DNA of 64,000 bases from Kalmusia sp. IMI 367209. Taxonomy: Eukaryota; Ascomycota; Dothideomycetes; Pleosporales; Didymosphaeriaceae. Below, one piece after another: positions 55,680-64,000 of the stretch (positions within the stretch are counted from its first letter, which is position 1; each line of letters opens with the position of its first letter). The position numbers and the translations under genes are program-made. Below the pieces are notes generated by a model, which saw nothing but the letters and a program-made list of their open reading frames with translations, did not search any database and was not told where the DNA came from. The stretch spans positions 806,001-870,000 of the forward strand of contig JAPEUQ010000003.1 of NCBI GenBank assembly GCA_027946365.1, written 5' to 3'.

Positions 55680-57060
55680 ATGAGGACTGCATCCGTCTTG
55701 ACGGGCGTGACCGCTTTAGCAGGTACTGTAGCCGGCCACGCTACTTTTCAAGAGTTTTGGATCAACGGCAAGGATCAGATAAGTCAAGACCTTTCGAGAG
55801 CCACGCATGTAGCTGATTGACCCACGGAGGCGTCTGCGCTAGATTACCGACTAGCAATAGCCCTGTGACAGATGTAACAAGCAATGATATTCGGTGTAAG
55901 TACTCCTTGGCTTTTACGTTAACTTTCTCACTGACGCATTGCAGGTAATGTGAACTCTGGCGCTGCAGCTTCAAAATGCTCGGTCGCTCCGGGTGATACC
56001 GTACGTGAACTTTGTGCAGAAATCAGATGCGTCTTACGTCGTGAAAGAATGGACTCCTTTCACGATGCTAAGGCAACTGCTGCAGCATGCGTACCTGTCG
56101 GACTATACTAACTTTTATTCTTCATGCAGGTCACTGTTGAAATGCACCAGCAGCCAAACGATCGCTCTTGCACCAATGAAGCTATCGGCGGCGCACAGTG
56201 AGTAGCCCTAGTGTACATCTACACACATCCCATGCAAGTTCTTAGCATTCGATGCGACTGTGCAGCTCCGCATGTATCAACACACATGAATATGGCATGC
56301 CCTGGGGTGACCTAGCTGAATGAACTATGCTAATCCGTGTCCATCGTTTAGCTACGGGCCCGTCCAAGTCTATATGACCAAGGTTAGCGACTCAAAGACC
56401 GCCGATGGCTCAAGTTCGTGGTTCAAGATTTTCCAAGACACCTGGGGCAAGCTGAGCTCTACTTCCTCTGGGTCCGACGATTACTGGGGAACCAAAGACC
56501 TCAACACCAACTGCGGAAAGATGGACGTCAAAATCCCTGCCGGTCTCGCGGCCGGCGACTACCTTCTCCGTGCCGAGGCCATAGCGCTACACAGTGCTTC
56601 TGGTCTCAACGGCGCTCAATTCTACATTACGTGCTTCCAGCTCACCGTAACTGGCAGTGGCTCTACCAATCCCGCCGGCGTCTCGCTTCCTGGCGCATAC
56701 AAGGCCACCGACCCCGGCATTCAGATCAATATTTACCAGCAGCTCAGCACCTATATCGCACCCGGACCCTCTGTCATCGCTGGTGGAACCGTCGCTACGG
56801 CTGGAAAAGTCGGATCGATCGCGACTGTGACGGGCGGCGGGGCTTCGAGTACGGCAGCAGCAGTCACTACAACGGCTAAGGCTTCAAGCACGTTGGCCAC
56901 TTCGGCACAGGCGACAGCGACGAGTGCGGCGGGTGGGGCTTGTGCAACGCCCATTGCCAAGTATGGACAGTGTGGTGGCAGCGGATATACTGGGTGCAGT
57001 ACTTGTGCTAGTGGCTCGACGTGCCAGAAGACGAACGACTACTATTCCCAATGCTTGTAG
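55680..57060 (+). CDS. AA9 lytic polysaccharide monooxygenase with C-terminal CBM1
   Basis: This secreted copper enzyme cleaves cellulose or related glucans by oxidation. Exons 55680-55782, 55830-55895, 55945-56000, 56130-56197 and 56352-57060 give 333 residues. Signal peptidase should cut after residue 19 (TALAGTVAG), leaving His20 as the first residue, [11 protein letters not shown], where it forms the histidine brace with His98 in GGAHYGPVQVY. The axial Tyr is Tyr189 in QFYITC. A Ser/Thr/Ala-rich linker (about 255-295) leads to a CBM1 cellulose-binding domain with [20 protein letters not shown] and the final YYSQCL. Intron 1 has an unusual donor (GTCAAG), chosen because it alone gives [10 protein letters not shown] in frame. 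The other introns have GTAAGT, GTACGT and GTGAGT donors. Regioselectivity is not readable. Confidence 0.92.
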
Positions 57061-57650
57061 ATTATTTTGGGGGGTTCCTGGGTTGGAGCTTACTTTCGCC
57101 TTCTTAATATGGATCCACTAATACTCCCATTATTTCTATACACTACGCAAGCCTTCTATGCTGGTTTTAATAATTTCTTACTATCGACATGTTCAAATGC
57201 GGAGCGAGTTGTGGTCATAGGTAATTGTTCAAACCATGGATCGTAGTGCACTACCATAAAAAGTTGCTCAACAGCATGACAGCGCAGCTCTATTACTATT
57301 AGGTGCTCTGCCATGCGTTTTGAGGGTGGGTTCTTCACAGTGTGGTTCAGGTGGTTAGAAAATGACTGCTCACTGACATTTAAAATTCGATTTGATGAGC
57401 GAGTGTGCATCTCGATACAGGGTGCATATGTTGTACAACCGGCACTTGTATGAGAAAGTGCTCGTAAATCTCGACCCACCTCCCACGGCACACCCTACTA
57501 AAGGCACGCCGCACAAGGCACGTGTCAATTGTCATTCACTTACATAAATTTACAGCCTTCGGCTTCAAAGCACCGACGCCAGCACTGGTCTCTCCTACGC
57601 CCTATATCGACCAGACTTTGCTCATTTACTGCATCAACCGATACTCAAAC
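57061..57650. other. Intergenic, no supported gene
   Basis: This is the 3' flank of the AA9 gene and promoter of the next gene. The minus-strand frame at 57491-57156 has no motif. Confidence 0.45.
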
Positions 57651-58226
57651 ATGGCGAACCAACCAGCCCCGCGCCGCGGCCACCTCGGCATCCGCACCAT
57701 TACTGAGGACATGGTCGACGTCCTCCCTCCGGAAAACACCTCAAACATTGCTTACATGCGGATCCACACCACCTTCGGCCTTATGAAGGGCTGTCTCGAC
57801 AACGCCGAGCAAGGCAAGGACCCCGCAAAGCAGTACAAGGAGCTGCAAAAGCTCGAGGAGACACTGCGCAAGCGCCCACACGACCTCAAAGCCAAGAAGG
57901 GCATTCCTCCCAAGATGCAGTCTTGCCTGGACGAGTTGCGCGATGCTATCAAGGAGGCGCTAGAGCAAGGCGTCGATATGGACTTCGTCATCAAGGCCTT
58001 CGAGGACATGGTTGTCGCGCCGGAGCCGACGCTCGCCGAGAAAGAGGCTCGGAAGCCGCCGAGGATGGTGTCGGAGAAGCGGTTGAAGGAGGTGTGGAAT
58101 GAGCTGAAGGAAGAGAAGGCTAAGAATAAGAAATTGAATGAGGAGAACAATGAGTTGGCTATCAAGTTGAAGCGTGCGGAAGCTGAGATGGAACGCTGGA
58201 AGGGACGCTGCTGGCAAGGCGCCTGA
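57651..58226 (+). CDS. Uncharacterised coiled-coil protein, 191 residues
   Basis: A single-exon frame starts at ATG 57651 (MANQPAPRRGHLGIRTITED); the frame is open upstream, but the position after an A/C-rich leader favours this start. The protein has a helix-rich centre (MKGCLDNAEQGKD, KQYKELQKLEETLRKRPHD) and a long C-terminal coil rich in Lys and Glu (LKEVWNELKEEKAKNKKLN, then KRAEAEMERWKGRCWQG). No membrane or secretion signal is present. I do not recognise a named domain. The coil makes a scaffolding role possible, but this is a guess. Confidence 0.65.
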   Translation: MANQPAPRRGHLGIRTITEDMVDVLPPENTSNIAYMRIHTTFGLMKGCLDNAEQGKDPAKQYKELQKLEETLRKRPHDLKAKKGIPPKMQSCLDELRDAIKEALEQGVDMDFVIKAFEDMVVAPEPTLAEKEARKPPRMVSEKRLKEVWNELKEEKAKNKKLNEENNELAIKLKRAEAEMERWKGRCWQGA

Positions 58227-58630
58227 GGGATTTAGAGAGATTCTGTACGCTGCATGGTGCAGTATTACAGTATGCGAGTCGTAGAAGTCATATTCAGAGG
58301 GATATCGGTCTGTCTGTAACAAAGATGTTTCGATTGGAGTGGTGAATTGGTATCATGAGCGAGTGGTTTACGAATCAATACTGGCTATGTATAGGCTAAG
58401 TGGTTGATATGACATATTGCGTCTATTCACGAAGGGTACTTCAAGGGTTCGATAGGGCAGCTTCCCTTTACATATGAGGCCGAACAACGCATTAACAGTG
58501 TTCATACTCGCCATACGCGAAACGTTCTTGGTGCACAATACCCATGAGCGCACTTAAAGTGATTTGTAAATCCAGGACTAGATACGCAAAACTCTAGAAA
58601 CGATCTTCGCATGTTACATACATCGTCAAC
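58227..58630. other. Intergenic, no supported gene
   Basis: No protein-like frame or RNA gene is visible. Confidence 0.5.
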
Positions 58631-58993
58631 ATGCTAACTTATATTTTCCGTTTCCTCAAAAACTTCTTTACCTCCTCGACGCCGTCAATATTCGGACAGT
58701 TGCGCGAGCATCATGACGAGGTCGCTGGCGAGGAGATTCGCATGACACGTCTGGAACACGAAGAAGCCAAACATCGCAATGTTGTGAACAGTGTGTCTGC
58801 GAGCATTAAAGACCTTCACAGAATTTCCAGCAGTGAGCAAAACTCTGAGCACATCGAACCACAGGATGATGCCACAAAAAGCGATGCGATTTGCGCAAAT
58901 CAAGCGAGGAAAGCACTAGCACATAAATTTTCTTTGGTGCCTCTGGTTGAACCGTGTGGCGAGGTTATTGAGCTGCAGGCTATGACTGCTTAA
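58631..58993 (+). CDS. Possible small protein, 120 residues, unrecognised
   Basis: The frame starts MLTYIFRFLKNFFTSSTPS, which is hydrophobic and basic like a membrane or organelle signal. A helical charged part follows (REHHDEVAGEEIRMTRLEHEEAKHRN, written here only by its ends REHHDEV and EEAKHRN). There is no domain I know. Codon use looks plausible, but the frame is short and could be fortuitous. Confidence 0.35.
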   Translation: MLTYIFRFLKNFFTSSTPSIFGQLREHHDEVAGEEIRMTRLEHEEAKHRNVVNSVSASIKDLHRISSSEQNSEHIEPQDDATKSDAICANQARKALAHKFSLVPLVEPCGEVIELQAMTA

Positions 58994-59457
58994 GATACTC
59001 TAGATGTAGAACTGATAGGCGCGACTATATCAAAATCACTGGTCTTAAATGCTCCGTAATTTTAATCTATAAAATTTTCGAACCCGATACTGTATCACGG
59101 CTTGCGCTGGTTGACCGCAGCTAACTTGGCATATGGATGTCGTGTTTCGTAAAGTCCTTCCGACCCACGTTCGGCGCACAATGCTTCATCACTAATCATT
59201 TAGTTTTCACTATGCTTTAGGATTGAAGACTAGCCTGGGCCTAAGCTGTAATCTATTTTACTATTTAATTCATGTATATACAGCATACAAAACAAGTTTC
59301 TGCAGATCGTCCGTGCTCCAAGTGAATGCACGAAGTTGAATAGTTCGAAAATGTTGACGAAAACACTGAACCTCATACCCGTAGGCTTTAGCGCGCTGAC
59401 ATCATCAGAAGAGTTCAAAATCGAAAGAGATGACATCACGCTCGACTACCTGAATGC
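58994..59457. other. Intergenic, A/T-rich, no supported gene
   Basis: There are many stops in all frames. This is the 3' flank of both neighbours. Confidence 0.5.
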
Positions 59458-61226
59458 CTACCATTCATCGTTCGCCTCCCCTGTTGACGCGACCCTTGCT
59501 GTCCCATCCCTGATACTCTGTCCACCCATATATAAGACATGACAAAACTTTTCAATACCCTTCAAGAAAACTTGCAACGAAATATAAACCGGCGAGCCAC
59601 ACAGACGAAGAAGTACAGGTGCCACACGCCGTGCCAGAAATCTCGCCTCGGCATACACACCCCGGACCTGCATCATGAAGAGATCCAGTTTTGTGCAGCT
59701 CGATATAGCAGCAAGTTGCTTCTCCTTAGGCAAAGCAGCAATACCATCAGCCCAGGCTTCGCGTTTTCCAATGAAGTCGGTGCCAAGATAAAACTCGCTG
59801 CATGCTCGCGTCATGGCCATCCAGATGCTCAGAGCCTGGTCATCTTGGTCAAGCGTGTTGCTCATGCAATTGGCGAGAAGGAAACTAAACTTGGCAGAAC
59901 CAAGTAAACGCTCGAGTGAATGGTTCATCTTGTCGAAATCGGCGGACTGTGGGCTGCCTTGCTCGAAGATGGCTACCAGCTTACACGCTAGGCTTAGCCT
60001 ATGTTCCTCTAGCGATGATTCAACATTGGCTAGGCGTGTCAACTCCTCTTTTCTGAGGACTTTCTCACGGTCAAGCATATGTTCTTGTCGAGGAGAAACA
60101 ACGGTTGACCCTCTCGATGTAGGTGTGGAAGGCTCTGGCGAGTCATCGATGACTATAGCTTGACTAGCATCGTGCCCTAGTAATACAGTATGTGTGGACT
60201 TCTTCAGAGAACCCGGAAGGCCATTTGTAGAATACAGAAAGTCAGATGGTGGATTTGCAATCCAGGGAGGTGCCGCGGCTCTATCGTCGTATAGCTCATC
60301 GGTAGCTGACGATGCGCAAGATGGCGATACCAAAACATCTGCGATCATAGCCTTATGCTCCCCCATGCCTCCTTGCGTCTTCTTACTTGGCTCTTCTGGC
60401 ATCTCTTGTAGTATGCTAGCGCTCCCAACTGCTTCAGTTGCTCTCTTACGCTTGGTTGATATCGGTCTTATTCCACTCGTCTCTTGATAGTCGTCACCAG
60501 ATCTATGATGCGATGAATACTGTGTCTTTGTTCCATCGATGCGTGTCATGCTCTCATATCCGTTGAAGGGTAGATTCCTGAGACGTCCACCATCATCTAC
60601 CGGAAAGCTTCCAACGGTACTGGGTACTGCAGCTCCCAAGAACAGCTCTTTATCATTAGGTCCTTGGTCCATCGATTGACGACGACCATCATGTGGTACC
60701 CAGAGAGAACCCTCAGTACTTTTTACTTGGCGTCGTTTTATATTTCGCACGCGCATTATGATCCAGCAAAACAGGTATGTGATGATGCTGGGGTAGGGGT
60801 CAGCGCACTAATATAACGACTTACGTCTGTGTCTACTTACCGTTTGCGATCTGCTTCAACCATACAGTCGAGGTCATTCGTACACAGCCTAGTATGTCCA
60901 TCCACTTCGTGGGCGCCCCAAATTTGGTGCGCGAATTCTTCAATAAGAGAGTCTGTCATATTTCGCATAAGCTCTGGCTTGTGTAGATCCTGTCTCCAAT
61001 GTTGAGGATGAGGATACATGCCCAAGAAGATTACTATCTTTGACTCGGCAGCATCGTTGAGATCTCGGAGGATCGGAGAGTCAAACACTAGCCGATTTCT
61101 CCGGGCACGATTTGGCAGTCCAAGTAGGTCAATATAATATTGCAACGATTTACTCGTACAACATGCAACTTCGGACCGTAATTCAGTGTCCAGACTGACG
61201 AGCCGTTCTTGTCGTGTTGAAATCAT
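59458..61226 (-). CDS. Uncharacterised nuclear-type protein, two exons, 571 residues
   Basis: Exon 1 is 61226-60841 and exon 2 60787-59458; the 53-base intron has a GTAAGT donor and CCCCAG acceptor, and the joined frame stays open. Exon 1 has an alpha/beta look (LYYIDLLGLPNRARR, ESKIVIFLGMYPHPQHW) with several cysteines. Near the joint there is a short hydrophobic piece (IITYLFCWII). The middle is disordered, with a KRKR nuclear-localisation-like motif at STKRKRATEA and many Ser/Pro. The C-terminal 190 residues are helical and folded (LDREKVLRKEELTRLANVES, SFLLANCMSNTLDQ). I do not recognise any family. The start at 61226 is the first ATG in frame but a further upstream exon cannot be excluded. 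Confidence 0.6.
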
Positions 61227-62217
61227 ATTCTGTTGATGATGAGTAATCTCGATTAAAGATACTCAATCTCGGTAACGACCCGGAAGGTTTTAGTGAAGGG
61301 TCATAATCTGGGGATGCTTAGATTTCACAAAAGAGAGAATGAGCGAAGGGCTGGGCTTTGAACAACCAATCTTCGGGCCGCCTCTCTTTGAGCATCACAA
61401 AATACAGGTTTTTTTTAATGTGGGCTGCAGAGCAAGAATTTGTTTTGCTGAATGTGCATCAGTAGTACAGACCTGCAGCTTTGCAGCACAGCGTTTTGAT
61501 AGCCGCCTATCCGAGACATCATCTCCAATAATTCTTCCGATGGTGTATTTCCGAGTCTTGGTATGTGCGCATCTGCTCCCCTAAAGAGATGCATGAAGTA
61601 TTTTTCATGTGCGCAAGTGAGGTCTGGCCCACGCCACTCGTCGGTTGTGTGTGACACAACATCAGGCCAAGAACGCTCCGATCGGTGTAGCCTTATAGGT
61701 AATGACGCAGGAGATAAGGACTAATAGAGAGTTGGAATTGTAATACTTGGCCCCCGCCGTGTAGTAAACGATGATCAATTGTCCAAGTGCCTGCATAACG
61801 TAGTTCTTCCCGGAAAGTCTGCCTTTGAGTTTGTCCGCGACATTGATTATGTTTCTCAGAGTTTCTCAACATAATCCAATAGCGAGCAGTAATAAAGAGA
61901 GGTGTGAAAAGCAATACCAGCATGGCATCACGAATGCTGCGGTAATCCTATGTAGTTATACCTTGCCGTTACTGGTATAATTCACATCGTAGTGAACATG
62001 AGGAGAAGGAAATGAAAGTATGGTTCATTCACGTGATTGTGAATATTGACCGTGGAACGAAATGTGCTGCTTATGTAATTCAATAGAATCACGCTAACAC
62101 GTGAATCCGCGCCAACGTCCAACACGAAAGCCCTCTTCGCAAGAACGCGATACAAACTTGCGTCCTGCCGCAACGTTAACTTAACAGCCTTCAGACAGAC
62201 CATCGTCACGAGGCTCA
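61227..62217. other. Intergenic, no supported gene
   Basis: The short minus-strand frames between 61415 and 62257 have no motif. This is divergent promoter space for the neighbours on both sides. Confidence 0.45.
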
Positions 62218-62877
62218 ATGCCATCCGACGCCCCTTCGGTCTCGCCTGCCCCAGCATGGCGCGCTTTCATCCACCTTTACCTCCCCGTTTTCACTAGCAT
62301 CCTCCTTATCCTCTTCATTCGCAATCCGTTCGAACACCGTGCGCTCCTCCTAGCCAGCGCAATCCCCACATACCTCCTCGGCTCCTTCGCTCATCATCCT
62401 CGAACTCAGCCACCTGTTCGCTTTACGCATAGGTCCGATCTACACCGCGCAGCCGTCTTGTTCACGTATGGACGCATCATGGGCACCCCTTTCAAGCTAG
62501 CGTTTTATATCGCCGATATGGTCGGCAATTATGCAGTGGATGCACTCATCGATGCGGGGGAGGTACCTAGAGCGTCAGAGTTCTTGGTGCATGCTCTATG
62601 GACAGCTGCAAGTAGCTTGCTGTTCAACTACATTGTGCCCCCATCATGGCCACTTTTGTGGTCACTGGTAGGGATGGTCGACAGAACAATGTTTCGGGCT
62701 ACATACCTTGCGCTGGTAGATGATGTAGTTCACGTTTTGGCGTATCCGGATACAAAGACGACAAGAGGATTGGCTGTAACAGTGCTTGTGCAGGCCATTC
62801 TCATTGCCATATCTGTCTTGTGGATCCACTTTGTGTATATATTCGGCGCCCGAGAAAAAATGACCACAGAAATGTAA
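62218..62877 (+). CDS. Uncharacterised multi-pass membrane protein, 219 residues
   Basis: A single exon begins at ATG 62218 (MPSDAPSVSPAPAWRAF). It has about five hydrophobic segments: FIHLYLPVFTSILLILFI, ALLLASAIPTYLLGSFA, a weaker one near FKLAFYIADMVGNYAV, LWTAASSLLFNYIVPPSWP, and GLAVTVLVQAILIAISVLWI. The last is followed by a basic/acidic tail (REKMTTEM). There is no signal peptide that looks cleavable. I recognise no family; it is neither a transporter nor a channel that I know. Confidence 0.65.
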   Translation: MPSDAPSVSPAPAWRAFIHLYLPVFTSILLILFIRNPFEHRALLLASAIPTYLLGSFAHHPRTQPPVRFTHRSDLHRAAVLFTYGRIMGTPFKLAFYIADMVGNYAVDALIDAGEVPRASEFLVHALWTAASSLLFNYIVPPSWPLLWSLVGMVDRTMFRATYLALVDDVVHVLAYPDTKTTRGLAVTVLVQAILIAISVLWIHFVYIFGAREKMTTEM

Positions 62878-63349
62878 AGGATTGAATTTGTATGACACGG
62901 TCAGCTAGCCTTTGCGGTGTGCCCGCTCAGCCAGTACGATCACTACGCGAGTATTCACCGTTCCCACCAACTCCCCTCTCGGCTTTACGCTTTAAACGCG
63001 CGACATCGAATTGAACGGATTGCAGCATAAATACGAAGTTCGCTCTTCATATAATATACATGGACAGATGTTCTATCTACACACCGTCAGTCGATTTCTT
63101 GACTGCCGTTGCCGGTGCTGCAATGCTTGCCTTAAGACCTTGCTCAACGAGGCGAGCAAAGCCAACTACATACAACTTGGTGGGAGCTTCGTGCTGCACA
63201 TTTCACTTCGGTGCTTCTTCATGATACCGCTATATTCAATCATCGCGACTCGTCTGCACGTTGCGGTCGCCAACTGCCGAGCGGTCAGCTCTAACATCTA
63301 CCGAACGGCCAAACATCAACAAAGATGATCAATCATCGATGTTAGCTAA
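62878..63349. other. Intergenic, no supported gene
   Basis: The frame at 63011-63328 on the + strand lacks a motif. The region lies between the 3' ends of two convergent genes. Confidence 0.45.
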
Positions 63350-64000
63350 CTATGCTAATTTACTTTCAAGGACTTTGCTTGCCCCACCCTTACTTCCCGC
63401 TTCGTTTAAATTGTCCTCTACACTATCCTCGGAGCCTCTCTCGTCGTCGGATGATGCGTTCGACCTCTTGTTCCGGAGCTCTCTCGTATGCAGCAATTGT
63501 ATTCCTACAATCGCAATCAAAGCAGCAATCACCAATCCCCAAGTTGAGGGGAAGCCGCGTCTGAACGTCGGTGCTGCCGTTTGTGGAAAGATGACAATAG
63601 GTAGCCACGCTGCCACGGCGTACTGGAAGCCGTTCATACTGCTGATGACTATTGCTCTTTCCTCGTTGTTGTCGGCGCAGACTTCGTTCGCCCAAGAGTA
63701 GCTAAGCACATTAGTTTGCCATCCTAAGAGAATAATGATTTGGAACTTGCAAAATGGCTGTCATCAGCTGAACGCCTGTAGTCATAAAGGCAAAAATTTT
63801 CACCCTCTGCCCTTCTGGCCAAAAAGCAAGTATACCATTTGGAAGCAAGCCATACGCCAAGGGACATAAAACAAGCGCAAACCGACTGCCTGTATAGTCC
63901 GACAGAAAACCCCAAAGCACGATGCAGAAACCGGATATCAACTTCGCGCCTGTCGGTATCAAGTTACGGTCTACAACCGAGAAACCCTCTGATTTGAGCC
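63350..64000 (-). CDS. MFS transporter, C-terminal part (pantothenate/anion symporter family), runs off the window
   Basis: Only the last part of this gene is present; its start lies beyond base 64000. Exons are >64000-63751 and 63701-63350. The joint needs a GC-AG intron (63750-63702): GCAAGT donor and TGCTTAG acceptor, giving LMTAIFYSWANEVCADNNEERA in frame (written by its halves LMTAIFY and SWANEVCADNNEER). SWANEVC...ERAIVISSMNG and AAWLPIVIFPQTAAPTFRRGFP are hallmarks of the Liz1/Fen2-type pantothenate transporter group. The C-terminal tail is charged (SSDDERGSEDSVEDN). At least four membrane segments are visible. It is likely a plasma-membrane proton symporter; substrate is unknown. Confidence 0.85.

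Noticed and set aside
55778..55790. CAG/ATAAGT in the AA9 gene as a donor broken by GT-to-AT
   Set aside because: A donor there would be in the wrong phase for [10 protein letters not shown]. The GTCAAG six bases later is in the right phase.
1..64000. CRISPR arrays, insertion sequences, complete transposons or viral insertions
   Set aside because: I saw no spaced direct repeats, transposase, integrase, reverse transcriptase or viral-type protein in any frame.

Overview
The window looks like nuclear DNA of a filamentous ascomycete (Pezizomycotina, most like a Dothideomycete, although the class is inferred from gene content and not proven). Genes are separated by about 0.3-2.4 kb, lie on both strands in no operon order, and are broken by 45-110 bp introns with GTRNGT donors, CTRAY-like branch sites and YAG acceptors. 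The set includes a cellulose-active AA9 enzyme with a fungal CBM1 tail, an oxalate decarboxylase, a cyanovirin-type lectin, DUF7029/DUF7223 and DUF8021 secreted proteins, and a GPI-type small protein. I joined exons by reading frame and splice signals, so several models differ from any single open reading frame.

Layout. 1-15.2 kb is mostly conserved housekeeping: a hypothetical protein, the U1 snRNP factor Prp39, gamma-glutamyltranspeptidase, nitronate monooxygenase, a taxilin-type coiled-coil protein and, divergent from it, the mitochondrial presequence protease Cym1. 15-34 kb is looser and accessory: oxalate decarboxylase, a broken BYS1-type secreted-protein gene, a DUF8021 protein, a GNAT acetyltransferase, a Dal5-type transporter divergent from a TauD/TfdA dioxygenase, an NTF2/SnoaL-like protein, a membrane peptide ORF overlapping a 5'-truncated alpha/beta-hydrolase remnant, and a DUF4499 protein. 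34-41 kb holds a tRNA-Thr(AGT), a secreted DUF7029/DUF7223 protein, a GPI-type protein and a coiled-coil protein. 41-48 kb holds a very long sterol-glucosyltransferase-like protein with UIM-like motifs and a single-exon P450. 48.9-57 kb holds a tiny three-exon dsRNA-binding-like gene, a secreted CVNH lectin with an extra C-terminal domain, a Gfo/Idh/MocA dehydrogenase and the AA9-CBM1 enzyme. 57-64 kb holds four uncharacterised proteins and the 3' end of a second MFS transporter that runs off the right edge.

How genes may work together. The secreted AA9 enzyme, oxalate decarboxylase, CVNH, DUF7029/7223 and DUF8021 proteins fit a plant-associated or saprotrophic lifestyle. The transporter and TauD-type dioxygenase share one intergenic region and could form a uptake-plus-oxidation unit, for example for sulfonates. 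There is no biosynthetic backbone gene, CRISPR array, insertion sequence or complete transposon.

Most worth a second look: two competing 3' ends of Prp39 that both encode a Lys-rich tail; two GC-AG introns; in-frame stops in the BYS1-type gene; the truncated hydrolase whose ATG overlaps the stop of the ORF before it; and the CVNH-plus-unknown-domain architecture. None of these is proven to be a new system.
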